A stretch of DNA of 31,357 nt from a virus: the IMG/VR virus record IMGVR_UViG_3300009164_002760, positions 1-31,357 of that record. One strand, 5' to 3'. Within the stretch, counting starts at the first letter, position 1. Each line of letters begins with the position of its first letter. The notes beneath the pieces are model-generated. The model was given only the letters and a program-made list of their open reading frames with translations. It was not told where the DNA came from and searched no databases. Of the stretch, positions 1-5,832 are shown one piece after another. A program made the position numbers and the translations under genes.

Positions 1-8
1 AAAAAATT

Positions 9-83
9 TGGTACTCCGAACGGGTTTCGATCCCGCTTCTCCAACTTGAAAGGCTGGCGTCCTAGCCACTAGACGACCGGAGT
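9..83 (-). tRNA. tRNA-Glu(TTC), first copy
   Basis: Read on the minus strand it folds as a full cloverleaf: 7-bp acceptor stem ACTCCGG/TCGGAGT, anticodon stem CCAGC/GTTGG and loop CTTTCAA, giving anticodon TTC (reads GAA/GAG). Discriminator A and an encoded CCA (11-9) end the gene. A second Glu tRNA with the same anticodon lies at 483-557. Confidence 0.93.
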
Positions 84-88
84 ATATT

Positions 89-163
89 TGGTAGCCTAAG
101 GTGGGAACGATCCACCGACCTACCGCTTATCAAGCGGTTGCTCTACCACTGAGCTACTAGGCT
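89..163 (-). tRNA. tRNA-Ile(GAT)
   Basis: Minus-strand cloverleaf with acceptor AGCCTAG/TTAGGCT, the classic D-arm TAGCTCAGTGGTAGAGC, and anticodon arm ACCGC-TTGATAA-GCGGT with anticodon GAT. Discriminator A and an encoded CCA. Only 5 nt separate it from the neighbouring Glu and Ser tRNAs. Confidence 0.94.
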
Positions 164-168
164 GTTAT

Positions 169-258
169 TGGCGGAAGTAGTAGGATTCGAACCCACGGAC
201 CCTTTCGAGCCTTCAGTTTTCAAGACTGCTGCCTTAAGCCATGCTCAGCCATACTTCC
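169..258 (-). tRNA. tRNA-Ser(TGA)
   Basis: Class II tRNA with acceptor GGAAGTA/TACTTCC, D-arm beginning TGGCTGAGC, anticodon loop CTTGAAA (anticodon TGA), a long variable arm (GGCTCGAAAGGGTCC) and T-loop TTCGAAT. Discriminator G plus encoded CCA fits serine identity. The outermost anticodon-stem pair is a mismatch. Confidence 0.93.
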
Positions 259-264
259 TAAACT

Positions 265-345
265 TGGTGCCCCAGGCGGGAGTTGAACCCGCATTTAAAT
301 TTCTCTTTTTGAGAGAGACGACTTTGCCAATTTGTCTACCGGGGC
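265..345 (-). tRNA. tRNA-Leu(CAA)
   Basis: Acceptor GCCCCGG/CTGGGGC, D-arm GAC...GTC, anticodon arm TCTCT-CTCAAAA-AGAGA (anticodon CAA, reads UUG), and T-arm GCGGG/CCCGC. Discriminator A plus encoded CCA. The variable region is short (about 9 nt) for a leucine tRNA. Confidence 0.88.
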
Positions 346-389
346 AAAAGAAAAACTCCAACGCAATGACTATGTCTTAGAGGTCGGAG
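346..389 (-). terminator. hairpin plus T-tract inside the tRNA block
   Basis: On the minus strand CTCCGAC and GTTGGAG pair over 7 bp around a 20-nt loop, followed by TTTTTCTTTT. It lies between tRNA-Cys and tRNA-Leu and looks like a weak intrinsic terminator or a processing hairpin. The large loop makes strong termination doubtful. A decayed tRNA is an alternative. Confidence 0.4.
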
Positions 390-399
390 CCATGTTGTT

Positions 400-477
400 T
401 GGAGCAACGGGTGAGATTTGAACTCACGGTTTTACGGATTTGCAATCCGTTGCATTGGGCCACTCTGCCACCGTTGC
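400..477 (-). tRNA. tRNA-Cys(GCA)
   Basis: Acceptor GCAACGG/CCGTTGC, anticodon arm ACGGA-TTGCAAA-TCCGT (anticodon GCA) and T-arm GTGAG/CTCAC. Discriminator is T (U73), the classic cysteine identity base, followed by encoded CCA. Confidence 0.92.
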
Positions 478-482
478 GTTAT

Positions 483-557
483 TGGTACTCCGAAAGGGTA
501 TCGATCCCTCTTCTCCGCCTTGAAAGGGCAGCGTTCTAGCCAGTAAACTACCGGAGT
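483..557 (-). tRNA. tRNA-Glu(TTC), second copy
   Basis: Same acceptor stem and CTTTCAA anticodon loop as the copy at 9-83, but the D-arm, anticodon stem (CTGCC/GGCGG, two wobble-type changes) and T-stem differ. It is a diverged duplicate with an intact fold. Discriminator A and CCA are encoded. Confidence 0.88.
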
Positions 558-563
558 ATAATT

Positions 564-639
564 TGGCGTACCCTCAGGGCCTCGAACCCCGAACCTCTGG
601 TTTTGGAGACCAGCACTCTGCCAATTGAGCTAAGGATAC
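564..639 (-). tRNA. tRNA-Trp(CCA)
   Basis: Acceptor GTATCCT/AGGGTAC, D-arm TAGCTCAATTGGCAGAG, anticodon arm CTGGT-CTCCAAA-ACCAG with anticodon CCA. Discriminator G (tryptophan identity) and encoded CCA. The CCA anticodon reads UGG only, so it gives no support for reading UGA as Trp. Confidence 0.93.
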
Positions 640-644
640 ATTGT

Positions 645-736
645 TGGTACCAGCGGAGGGAATCGAACCCTCTCAAGAACGCTAATCTGGCGCTAAAAGG
701 TTTATAAAACCTCTCTGACTTCCAAGTCTCGCTGGC
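645..736 (-). tRNA. atypical class II tRNA, apparent anticodon TAT
   Basis: Acceptor GCCAGCG/CGCTGGT, D-stem GAC/GTC with only a 6-nt loop, T-arm GAGGG-TTCGATT-CCCTC, discriminator A and encoded CCA. It has a long variable arm (AGCGC/GCGTT), as in Leu, Ser or Tyr tRNAs. The anticodon loop is TTTATAA (or nine bases if the last A-T pair is open), which centres on TAT, an isoleucine AUA anticodon. Body and anticodon disagree, so the amino acid is left open. Confidence 0.7.
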
Positions 737-745
737 AATAATAAT

Positions 746-820
746 TGGCGGTCTCAAGGGGTAACGATCCCCTTCTTCAACAGTGACAGTGTTGTGTGCG
801 TCCGTGAACACTTTGAGACC
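746..820 (-). tRNA. tRNA-Asp(GTC)
   Basis: Acceptor GGTCTCA/TGAGACC, D-arm GTGT/GCAC, anticodon arm CAACA-CTGTCAC-TGTTG with anticodon GTC, T-arm GGGGA/CCCC region. Discriminator G (aspartate identity) plus encoded CCA. Confidence 0.9.
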
Positions 821-828
821 AAATTTTG

Positions 829-1023
829 TTAAGCTTCACCACGATACGTTATGCGGCAGCGTGTTTGTCCACCGAACTGTGCTTGTGCAATTCTAACAGC
901 ATCCCCTGACGAGTTAGCAGTAACCGTAGTTTCGAATTGATTTAGACTTTCAGTAATGAACGCACCACTAGTGCCTTCACCTGCGTAGTAACCAACTTCA
1001 ACATAAACTCGATGTGTTTGCAT
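829..1023 (-). CDS. small phage protein, unknown function
   Basis: A 64-residue protein lodged between tRNA-Asp and tRNA-Tyr. ATG start is preceded by AGAAAG and by its own sigma70-type promoter at 1056-1084, which leaves a leader of about 25 nt. The sequence is soluble-looking, with no signal peptide or membrane segment. An alternating N-terminal stretch (HRVYVEVGYYAGE) and a C-terminal QTRCRITYRGEA suggest a small beta-rich or alpha/beta fold with a central helix. I recognise no family. Its promoter probably also drives the tRNAs downstream, so expression is likely early and linked to translation support. Confidence 0.7.
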   Translation of the reverse strand: MQTHRVYVEVGYYAGEGTSGAFITESLNQFETTVTANSSGDAVRIAQAQFGGQTRCRITYRGEA

Positions 1024-1055
1024 TTTAGACTTTCTAAAAATTTCTAAGTGTTAAT

Positions 1056-1084
1056 AGTATAACACCGAACTTACAAAAAGTCAA
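1056..1084 (-). promoter_or_regulatory. sigma70 promoter for the 829 gene and tRNA block
   Basis: -35 TTGACT (1084-1079), 17-bp spacer, -10 TATACT (1061-1056) on the minus strand. It starts 5 nt after the end of tRNA-Tyr and fires towards the small gene and the nine downstream tRNAs. Confidence 0.8.
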
Positions 1085-1088
1085 GTAT

Positions 1089-1176
1089 TGGTGGATGAGG
1101 TAGGAGTCGAACCTACAACGTTTCTTATGTCACTGATTTACAGTCAGCTGCCTTCAACCATTCAGCACACTCATCC
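1089..1176 (-). tRNA. tRNA-Tyr(GTA)
   Basis: Class II tRNA with acceptor GGATGAG/CTCATCC, anticodon arm GCTGA-CTGTAAA-TCAGT (anticodon GTA), a long variable arm and T-arm GTAGG/CCTAC. Discriminator A and encoded CCA. Confidence 0.93.
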
Positions 1177-1345
1177 AAAACACACTCTTTCGAATGTGTG
1201 TATTAAAATGCTCTCCGCTATGCTTTTAGACACCGTCGCAGGGCGAATGAAGAACATTTTAATACGATCTAATTTTTCCTCCCACAAAAGGGATTCCATC
1301 CTAGTCGCCGCCCATTTGCCCATGTTTTAAGTGCGGGCTAGGATC
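1177..1345 (-). other. structured non-coding stretch with two long inverted repeats
   Basis: This gap holds a perfect 11-bp inverted repeat (GTATTAAAATG at 1200-1210 with its complement at 1255-1265), a second 7-bp pair (1298-1304 with 1338-1344) enclosing CCGC/GCGG, and a small ACACAC/GTGTGT hairpin just before tRNA-Tyr. No good promoter was found inside it. A 50-codon frame (1323-1171) crosses it but lacks a ribosome site and runs into the tRNA. A folded RNA or tRNA leader is more likely than a protein. Confidence 0.45.
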
Positions 1346-1380
1346 TCGTTTCCTATAACACTTTTTCGAAAGTCTAAAAA

Positions 1381-1410
1381 CAAAAAACCCCAGGGTTTTT
1401 AATCCTAGGG
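1381..1410 (-). terminator. rho-independent terminator after the 48-codon gene
   Basis: Minus strand: CCCTAGG, 9-nt loop, CCTGGGG (one G-T pair), then six T. It closes the short transcript made from the promoters at 1634-1662 and 1720-1747. Confidence 0.85.
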
Positions 1411-1437
1411 TCCTTAGAGTTTAAAAGTAAACTGTGT

Positions 1438-1584
1438 TTACAATTTGGTCTCCGGGACCCTGCGAATCTCTGGTGTACGATCATATGATAAACTTACACA
1501 CTCAATCGATAACCAATTGGAGGCTATAACGCCTGCCTGCTTGGGCATCGTATTAAAGAGTTGATGTCTAAAATTTGATTGCAT
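1438..1584 (-). CDS. 48-residue protein behind two consensus promoters
   Basis: This reading frame is short but well framed: ATG at 1584, TAA at 1440-1438, and a purine-rich AAAGGAAAAAG site upstream (spacing a little long). It is the only frame between a perfect sigma70 promoter (1634-1662) and a strong terminator (1381-1410), so it forms its own transcription unit. The protein begins MQSNFRHQLFNTMPKQAG, has a central aromatic/hydrophobic part and a basic end (IRRVPETKL). No signal peptide or membrane helix, and no family recognised. Layout resembles early phage host-takeover genes, which is inference. A structured regulatory RNA of about 230 nt is the alternative, since part of it can form a GTGTGT/GTACAC hairpin. 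Confidence 0.6.
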   Translation of the reverse strand: MQSNFRHQLFNTMPKQAGVIASNWLSIECVSLSYDRTPEIRRVPETKL

Positions 1585-1633
1585 TTTGTTTTCTTTTTCC
1601 TTTTATAAACAGCACTCTGCTGCCTATGTTTTA

Positions 1634-1662
1634 ATTATACAGTTATTTAGTTCTGTTGTCAA
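1634..1662 (-). promoter_or_regulatory. perfect sigma70 consensus promoter
   Basis: -35 TTGACA (1662-1657), 17-bp spacer, -10 TATAAT (1639-1634) on the minus strand: both hexamers and the spacer match consensus exactly. Predicted start near 1627, about 43 nt before the 48-codon gene. Confidence 0.9.
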
Positions 1663-1719
1663 CCTCTATTTGCATTTTAGGCAAAATAAATTTTGATTCT
1701 TTCCTACTCAACTGTACGT

Positions 1720-1747
1720 ATTATATTGTCTTTTATTTATATGTCAA
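1720..1747 (-). promoter_or_regulatory. second consensus sigma70 promoter, with T4-late-like box
   Basis: -35 TTGACA (1747-1742), 16-bp spacer, -10 TATAAT (1725-1720) on the minus strand. The spacer begins with TATAAATA (1741-1734), the T4 late-promoter consensus, so early and late polymerase could both use the site. Tandem with the promoter 85 bp downstream. Confidence 0.82.
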
Positions 1748-1772
1748 TAAAAATATAGCCACATAATGCGGC
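1746..1772 (-). terminator. terminator of the clpP gene cluster
   Basis: Minus strand: GCCGCA-TTA-TGTGGC hairpin (one G-T pair) followed by TATATTTTTATT. It lies 13 nt past the stop codon of the 1785 gene and directly abuts the next promoter. Confidence 0.7.
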
Positions 1773-1784
1773 ATTTTTGCCATA

Positions 1785-2039
1785 TTACTCTACAAAAGAT
1801 TCTTGTTGAATTAACAAGTGCTTGCCAATTTCAAAAAGTCCAACACTGCCTGGAAGGTCCATCGCTGCCACATGTATCTGACAGATACCATCACCATCCA
1901 TACTCGATGCTACAAACTCTTTAATTTCGCCTTGCTCTATCGCTGCTCTTATGTAATCAATTACTTCGAGCATGGCTTTCTTTTGTTCTTCTTCTAACAT
2001 CTGTTCTTTATTAGATGGATTAATGCTAACAACTTTCAT
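1785..2039 (-). CDS. small acidic phage protein, unknown
   Basis: 84 residues, ATG with AAAGG six bases upstream, 8 nt after the clpP stop. The N-terminal half is a charged, probably helical segment (residues 9-40, EEEQKKAMLEVIDYIRAAIEQ). The C-terminal half contains GDGICQIHVAAMDLPGSVGLFEIGK, read as an alternating beta segment and a helix. It is the last gene before a terminator. I do not recognise a family. Pairing with ClpP could mean an accessory role, but that is only positional. Confidence 0.75.
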   Translation of the reverse strand: MKVVSINPSNKEQMLEEEQKKAMLEVIDYIRAAIEQGEIKEFVASSMDGDGICQIHVAAMDLPGSVGLFEIGKHLLIQQESFVE

Positions 2040-2047
2040 ATATGCCT

Positions 2048-2605
2048 TTATAGTAAATGATCTGCAATGTTGTAGTCAAGTGCTTCTTGAGTTGATAGAT
2101 AGACATCACTTGCCGGAAGTAGTTTAGATTTAATTCTGCTAGGCGGTAACCCTGTAGCGTCTTTTAAAATGTCTATCATTTTTTTATTTAAGAGTTCGTT
2201 CTCTTTCATTTCAGCTTTCAAATCATGAAACTTGGCATCAGTTCCTCCAGAAAACTGATGGCACATGATTCCTGTATTGGCAGCAAGATATCTTTCTCCC
2301 TTGGTACCCGAGACAAAGATTAAAAAAGCTGCACTCATAATGTTGCCAATAGCAATAGTTCGAATACTATGTTTGCTACTTTGAATTACATCTATAAGAG
2401 CAAACGCTTGATAAAGATCGCCACCTGACGAATTAACATATAGTGTAAGAATTTTTTCTTTAGCATCTAAATTTTCGTAGACTATCCACTTGATGCATTC
2501 ATTGACATTTTCTTCGGTAATTTCCCCTGTAAGAAAATGTATGGCATTTTCCAATAGTTTTACACCAATTCTGTCACCAGCATTAAATTCGTCAATCTTT
2601 TTCAC
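2048..2605 (-). CDS. clpP: ClpP-like serine protease
   Basis: Proteolytic subunit of the Clp family, which degrades unfolded or tagged proteins in a barrel fed by an AAA+ unfoldase. The catalytic triad is visible: Ser in GNIMSAAF, His in IMCHQFSGG and Asp in ASDVYLS (residues 91, 116 and 167 from the chosen start). The motif order and the YVNSSGGD segment match ClpP; about 185 residues is near the mature bacterial length. I chose GTG at 2605 because AAGGAG stands 5 nt before it; an upstream GTG at 2635 has no such site. No ClpX or ClpA gene is in the window, so it may use host unfoldases or process phage proteins. A ClpS adaptor is encoded at 14062. Confidence 0.92.
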   Translation of the reverse strand: MKKIDEFNAGDRIGVKLLENAIHFLTGEITEENVNECIKWIVYENLDAKEKILTLYVNSSGGDLYQAFALIDVIQSSKHSIRTIAIGNIMSAAFLIFVSGTKGERYLAANTGIMCHQFSGGTDAKFHDLKAEMKENELLNKKMIDILKDATGLPPSRIKSKLLPASDVYLSTQEALDYNIADHLL

Positions 2606-2659
2606 GGCTGCTCCTTGCGTACTATTACTTATCACAGTAGCTATTAAAGTATCTGTTTA

Positions 2660-3043
2660 TTATATAGCACCAGTAATCCACCCAATTATAGCTACATATG
2701 TAAGCCAATGCAAGAATTGATCAAATCCTACTAGTGTCCAAAATTGTTCGTGTGTAGTTGGACCCCATTTAAATTTGTCATTTAAGCGCATTTTTGCCCA
2801 ATCTATATGATAGTGGGCAACGCTGTCGAATAGGCTTAAAAACAATGTTCCCGCTGGGCTTAGAAAAAAACTTAGAACTATAAAAGTACCTATTCCGTGA
2901 AGTCCTGCATGAACCAATCCCCCAGGATGTCCGTAGGTGCCTTTGTTTTTCCACTGATATTCTTTCTGTAGTGGAAAATCGATAATAAAATGTTTGAGTC
3001 CTAATAGTGCCAAAAGTAGCACAACTTCTTGAATATCTGTCAT
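2660..3043 (-). CDS. DUF3307-type membrane protein
   Basis: 127 residues with three to four hydrophobic segments. Conserved polar signatures inside the membrane parts match my memory of DUF3307: KHFIIDFPLQ near the N-terminus, HAGLHGIGTF, HYHIDWAKMR and FDQFLHWL near the C-terminus. The His/Asp pattern hints at metal or quinone contact, but the family has no firm function. The start overlaps the stop of the preceding gene by ATGA, so translation is coupled. Sits immediately upstream of clpP in the same transcript. Confidence 0.8.
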   Translation of the reverse strand: MTDIQEVVLLLALLGLKHFIIDFPLQKEYQWKNKGTYGHPGGLVHAGLHGIGTFIVLSFFLSPAGTLFLSLFDSVAHYHIDWAKMRLNDKFKWGPTTHEQFWTLVGFDQFLHWLTYVAIIGWITGAI

Positions 3044-3495
3044 GATCGTTCTTTTGTTAGTTCACACATCAGTTGAAATTGCTCGTAGGCTCTACGAACG
3101 CTGTCATGTTTCATTAGTTTATCAGCTTCTTCCTGCATGGCTTTGACTCCAGCTTCAGCACAGTCATGCACACTTAGACCGTGTAGAGTACATAATTCGT
3201 CACCAAATTCTTTGGCTAGCTTTTCCCATGCCCGCTTCTGTCCTACGGTAATAGGAGTTTGTTTAGGACGTAGTTCGCTGGCCTTACTAATAGCCTTACA
3301 GATAGCATCTTCGGCAACTCGTCCAGCGGCAATCATAGCTGCATAGTTAGGATCAATGTTGTATCTGCGGCTCTGTCCGCCAGGGTAGCTCATAACTAAG
3401 TGTGTGCCTTTGGTAAAGCCATCCATGAAGTCGTTATCGTATTCGGCAACAGGCACATACCTGCGCCCAACTTTTTCATAATAGATTTTCTTCAT
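3040..3495 (-). CDS. conserved phage protein, unknown
   Basis: About 151 residues, starting MKKIYYEKVGRRYVPVAEYD. I prefer ATG 3495 because a start 24 codons upstream would add a hydrophobic leader lying wholly inside the previous gene. The body is mostly helical and charged (AEDAICKAISKASELRPKQ; GQKRAWEKLAKEFGDELCTLHG). No catalytic motif seen. It overlaps the upstream gene by 20 nt and the downstream DUF3307 gene by 4 nt. Proteins of this look occur in T4-like environmental phages, as far as I recall, always without a function. Confidence 0.75.
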   Translation of the reverse strand: MKKIYYEKVGRRYVPVAEYDNDFMDGFTKGTHLVMSYPGGQSRRYNIDPNYAAMIAAGRVAEDAICKAISKASELRPKQTPITVGQKRAWEKLAKEFGDELCTLHGLSVHDCAEAGVKAMQEEADKLMKHDSVRRAYEQFQLMCELTKERS

Positions 3496-3763
3496 AGGTT
3501 TCCCACGCTTTCTTTTCAAAATTCCAATGACGACTATCGTAGAAGTTAAAATGAACACAGTAGCCAAACAGCCCAGCTTCTAAATCTAAACCAGCGTGGG
3601 CTTGTCGTATGGTCCAACTAAACCCAAATGATACTAGACTACAATCCCTAATAAATTCTAATTCAATAAACTTGTGTTTAAATATAGTCTCGTAATTACG
3701 ACACCATAAGTTATCAAACCCATGTGTCCACGGATTACGGAGATTAAAATTAAATGAAATCAT
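3476..3763 (-). CDS. small aromatic-rich phage protein
   Basis: 95 residues, rich in Phe, Trp, Tyr and His (for example NPWTHGFDNLWCRN near the start and FNFYDSRHWNFEKKAWETY at the end). The central part (SLVSFGFSWTIRQAHAGLDLEAGLFGYCVHF) alternates like a beta-sheet. Start ATG 3763 overlaps the previous stop as ATGA. The pattern looks like a small globular phage protein conserved in T4-like viruses; no function is known to me. Confidence 0.75.
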   Translation of the reverse strand: MISFNFNLRNPWTHGFDNLWCRNYETIFKHKFIELEFIRDCSLVSFGFSWTIRQAHAGLDLEAGLFGYCVHFNFYDSRHWNFEKKAWETYEENLL

Positions 3764-3954
3764 TCAGGTACGGGCGAAAATCGATTTAAAAAACTTTCAA
3801 TATAACAACTATATTCTCGAGGTCCTGCTTCTAAAGACAAATTACTTTCGTCTCGATAATGCACCCAGGTATTACCATCTTGTTCTATAACATGCAGCAC
3901 AATAAATTTTTTATCGGGACTGCCACGCCACCTGCTGCCTTCTTTAATAATCAT
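3760..3954 (-). CDS. small beta-rich phage protein
   Basis: 64 residues from ATG 3954 (MIIKEGSRWRG), which has AAAGGAAA upstream; a longer frame to 3984 would overlap the preceding gene. The order GSRWRG, KFIVLHVIEQDGNTWVHYRDE, and YIESFLNRFSPV suggests an SH3-like small barrel followed by a helix. Similar short proteins are common in phages and prophages as regulators or host-factor binders, but nothing specific can be assigned. ATGA overlap with the next gene. Confidence 0.72.
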   Translation of the reverse strand: MIIKEGSRWRGSPDKKFIVLHVIEQDGNTWVHYRDESNLSLEAGPREYSCYIESFLNRFSPVPE

Positions 3955-3955
3955 G

Positions 3956-4363
3956 TTAGTTTCCTTTCCAATGTTCCGCCGCATCTTCCGGAACTTGTGT
4001 TGTCATATGTATCATGAATCTATAATGTTCCCAAGCTGTCTTGGCTGCAATATTATTTGCCATATTTGTTGGAAACAAATCTGCCCACAATGCTCCTTCG
4101 GGAATTCGAAACGCCCGAATGTTCTGCAGCCTAGGTTGGAACAACTTGCCGTCTTCAAATAATCGTAATCCAATCTTTTTACATTTTTCTTCATCTAATC
4201 CCATGAGATAATCGGGACGAACCATGTAGTCATCGATACACCATGTAATAGCTTCTGCATCTCTTAATGCTGTACCTGTAATTATAAATGCAACATCATC
4301 GTAACTAACTTCGTCGGTTACAATGTCTCTAATACATCTTCCCAAACTAAATCAGATTTTCAT
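3956..4363 (-). CDS. phage protein with an in-frame TGA at codon 4
   Basis: The body (from IRDIVTDEVSYDDVAFIITGTALRD to EDAAEHWKGN) is an intact reading frame of about 130 residues, helical, with no known domain. The only start with a ribosome site is ATG 4363 (AAGGG 5-6 nt upstream, immediately after the previous stop). Reading from it gives Met-Lys-Ile, then TGA (4354-4352), then Phe-Ser-Leu-Gly-Arg in the same frame as the body. TTG at 4345 could restart but lacks a ribosome site. TGA is a normal stop elsewhere here, so this is a nonsense change (perhaps TGG to TGA), readthrough or an assembly error. Confidence 0.65.
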
Positions 4364-4364
4364 A

Positions 4365-4586
4365 TTAGCCCTTAAGTATACAACGATACTCACGTTGTAA
4401 TTTCATCTTTGCATCGATGATAAATTTATTTCGATCTTTTTGATCTTGTGTTAACGTTACACCCACTGGTGTAAGTTCTGTCTCGTAAATTACACGAATA
4501 GATTTTTCACAACTGTTAATATTATCAAATGTTCCTAGTTGTGCAGGAGTTTGGTTTAATCCAAAAAACATTAAAATGTAAATCAT
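4365..4586 (-). CDS. small phage protein with hydrophobic N-terminus
   Basis: 73 residues from ATG 4586 (MIYILMFFGLNQTPAQLG), with AGGA 6 nt upstream and a promoter at 4616-4644 that leaves a 23-nt leader. An earlier in-frame start at 4628 would lie in front of the -10 box and is rejected. The first ten residues are hydrophobic, as in a short signal or anchor. Two cysteines (in NSCEKSIR and EYRCILKG) could form a disulphide if exported. Family not recognised. Confidence 0.7.
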   Translation of the reverse strand: MIYILMFFGLNQTPAQLGTFDNINSCEKSIRVIYETELTPVGVTLTQDQKDRNKFIIDAKMKLQREYRCILKG

Positions 4587-4615
4587 TCGATTCCTATGTG
4601 TGTTTATGTTTACAT

Positions 4616-4644
4616 AGTATAGCTTCAAAACTTATATTTGTCAA
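4616..4644 (-). promoter_or_regulatory. sigma70 promoter for the 4586-1785 gene run
   Basis: -35 TTGACA (4644-4639), 17-bp spacer, -10 TATACT (4621-4616), minus strand. The -35 overlaps the end of the upstream gene. It would drive genes from 4586 down through clpP to the terminator at 1746-1772. Confidence 0.85.
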
Positions 4645-4892
4645 CTACTCCATCGCATGGCAAACATAACAGCATCTTGTTCATTTTGAAAATACCATGC
4701 TCGATAACGAGATTCCTGTAAATCTCTAAACTTGTTTTGGCAATGTTCTAGACACCAAGTTAGTATATCGTTATAACTTTCTTCGTATTCTAATCGAACA
4801 ACATGATAATTTGCAAGTACCGCCATTAGACTTTCTGTAGGTTCCGGCCATTTAACCTTGCGACTTGCTGTCATCATTGGCGGCTTACTCAT
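4641..4892 (-). CDS. small phage protein of the 'LRW-tail' family, copy 1
   Basis: 83 residues from ATG 4892, whose TAATG overlap with the previous stop and AAGGAA site fix the start. It ends AWYFQNEQDAVMFAMRWSS. The same tail pattern (aromatic strand, acidic turn, helix with Phe, then Leu/Met-Arg/Lys-Trp) recurs in the genes at 5245, 5515, 5829, 6070 and 13805. The upstream part holds several Trp, Tyr and Cys residues. No function known. Confidence 0.75.
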   Translation of the reverse strand: MSKPPMMTASRKVKWPEPTESLMAVLANYHVVRLEYEESYNDILTWCLEHCQNKFRDLQESRYRAWYFQNEQDAVMFAMRWSS

Positions 4893-5245
4893 TAGCAGTT
4901 CCTTAATAACCACTCTGTCAGTCTAGGACCCATTAACTTAGCACGTACCTGATACTTATATCCGTACTGCATTATATCCGGAATCCTATACCAACTAGGT
5001 GTTTCTACAGCGTGTTCTATAATCCATTTACCAGCTTCACTGTTTTGCCAGTTATATAATGGCTCAGCGGCATATAAGTCTGGATCTTCAACATCACCCA
5101 ATGTAAACTCATGCACTACTATTTCTCGTATTTCTTCTACTTGATCGTTGACTATCATATATCTGTATGTATCAACTTTAGGTCGAGAGCCTAGATAACC
5201 CTGAGTAGGTAAAAATTGATATCCTTGAGTTTTCACTACTGACAT
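4892..5245 (-). CDS. conserved phage protein, unknown
   Basis: 117 residues from ATG 5245, with GAGGTGG upstream and a TGATG overlap with the previous stop. The N-terminal 25 residues are repeat-like (TQGYQFLPTQGYLGSRP), followed by a segment of strands (YRYMIVND, EIREIVVHEF) and a C-terminal helix ending GPRLTEWLLRNC. No membrane segment. Resembles unassigned proteins of T4-like environmental phages. It interrupts the series of LRW-tail genes but does not itself carry that tail. Confidence 0.72.
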   Translation of the reverse strand: MSVVKTQGYQFLPTQGYLGSRPKVDTYRYMIVNDQVEEIREIVVHEFTLGDVEDPDLYAAEPLYNWQNSEAGKWIIEHAVETPSWYRIPDIMQYGYKYQVRAKLMGPRLTEWLLRNC

Positions 5246-5511
5246 CACAACCACCTCAACTGAAATGCTGTTGCTTCTGAATCTTTCGTTATGTTAACAG
5301 TGTACATAGGATCGCCACTATTAAAACGATGTGTATAATCTGCTGTGGGACACATTCGTGTCATCCATTCTTCAAATGATCGATCATCCTCGGGATATAC
5401 CCAACAGGTCCAGCCTCGAGGAAGGATAATTTCTCCAAACTGATTTCCCGGATTAATAGGGGCTACACCGTCGTGGAATTCCCAATGGTGTACAAAAGTT
5501 TTAGTGTGCAT
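5245..5511 (-). CDS. LRW-tail family, copy 2
   Basis: 88 residues, ATG 5511 just after the preceding stop (5517-5515). Aromatic-rich (HHWEFHDGVAP, RGWTCWVYPEDD) and ending YTVNITKDSEATAFQLRWL, the motif shared with its neighbours. The middle holds FEEWMTRMCPTAD, comparable with the MMAWMIKQFGPSADN stretch of the next gene upstream, so the similarity extends beyond the tail. Function unknown. Confidence 0.75.
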   Translation of the reverse strand: MHTKTFVHHWEFHDGVAPINPGNQFGEIILPRGWTCWVYPEDDRSFEEWMTRMCPTADYTHRFNSGDPMYTVNITKDSEATAFQLRWL

Positions 5512-5514
5512 ATT

Positions 5515-5832
5515 TCATGACCATTTTAATAAAAATATTAACAGATCTTTTTCTTCACGGAACCAAAACTTGGCATTGTTAGCATACCAACGCATGTTAG
5601 GAGTCCACACTCCGTTGTCCGCACTTGGACCAAACTGTTTAATCATCCATGCCATCATTTCGTTCCATGCATCGCCATTGTTAGGATGCACAGTAAGATA
5701 CTCTGTTCCATAAATTGTACCCTTACTCAATTCAAACGGCTTCCAACCTATAGCAGTCATTAGGATTTCAGTGTCAATATCATGCGCCATTTTTCTGGCC
5801 GCTTGATTAAGAAGTTCTTTTTCTAAATTCAT
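5515..5832 (-). CDS. LRW-tail family, copy 3
   Basis: 105 residues from ATG 5832, chosen because it overlaps the previous stop as ATGA. N-terminal charged helix (LEKELLNQAARKMAHDID), then a strand/turn region, then EMMAWMIKQFGPSADNG and the tail FWFREEKDLLIFLLKWS. The layout strand-helix-strand-helix suggests a small ferredoxin-like or similar alpha/beta fold, which is an inference. No catalytic motif. Confidence 0.75.
   Translation of the reverse strand: MNLEKELLNQAARKMAHDIDTEILMTAIGWKPFELSKGTIYGTEYLTVHPNNGDAWNEMMAWMIKQFGPSADNGVWTPNMRWYANNAKFWFREEKDLLIFLLKWS

Noticed and set aside
168-380. Plus-strand frames over the tRNA block (for example VGFEPT-like peptides)
   Set aside because: Typical antisense translations of tRNA T-arms; the tRNAs are on the minus strand.
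1171-1323. 50-codon reading frame (MGKWAATRMESL...)
   Set aside because: No ribosome site, runs into tRNA-Tyr and crosses strong inverted repeats.
4352-4354. TGA read as Trp throughout the genome
   Set aside because: Several genes end in TGA within ATGA overlaps, and the encoded Trp tRNA has a CCA anticodon.
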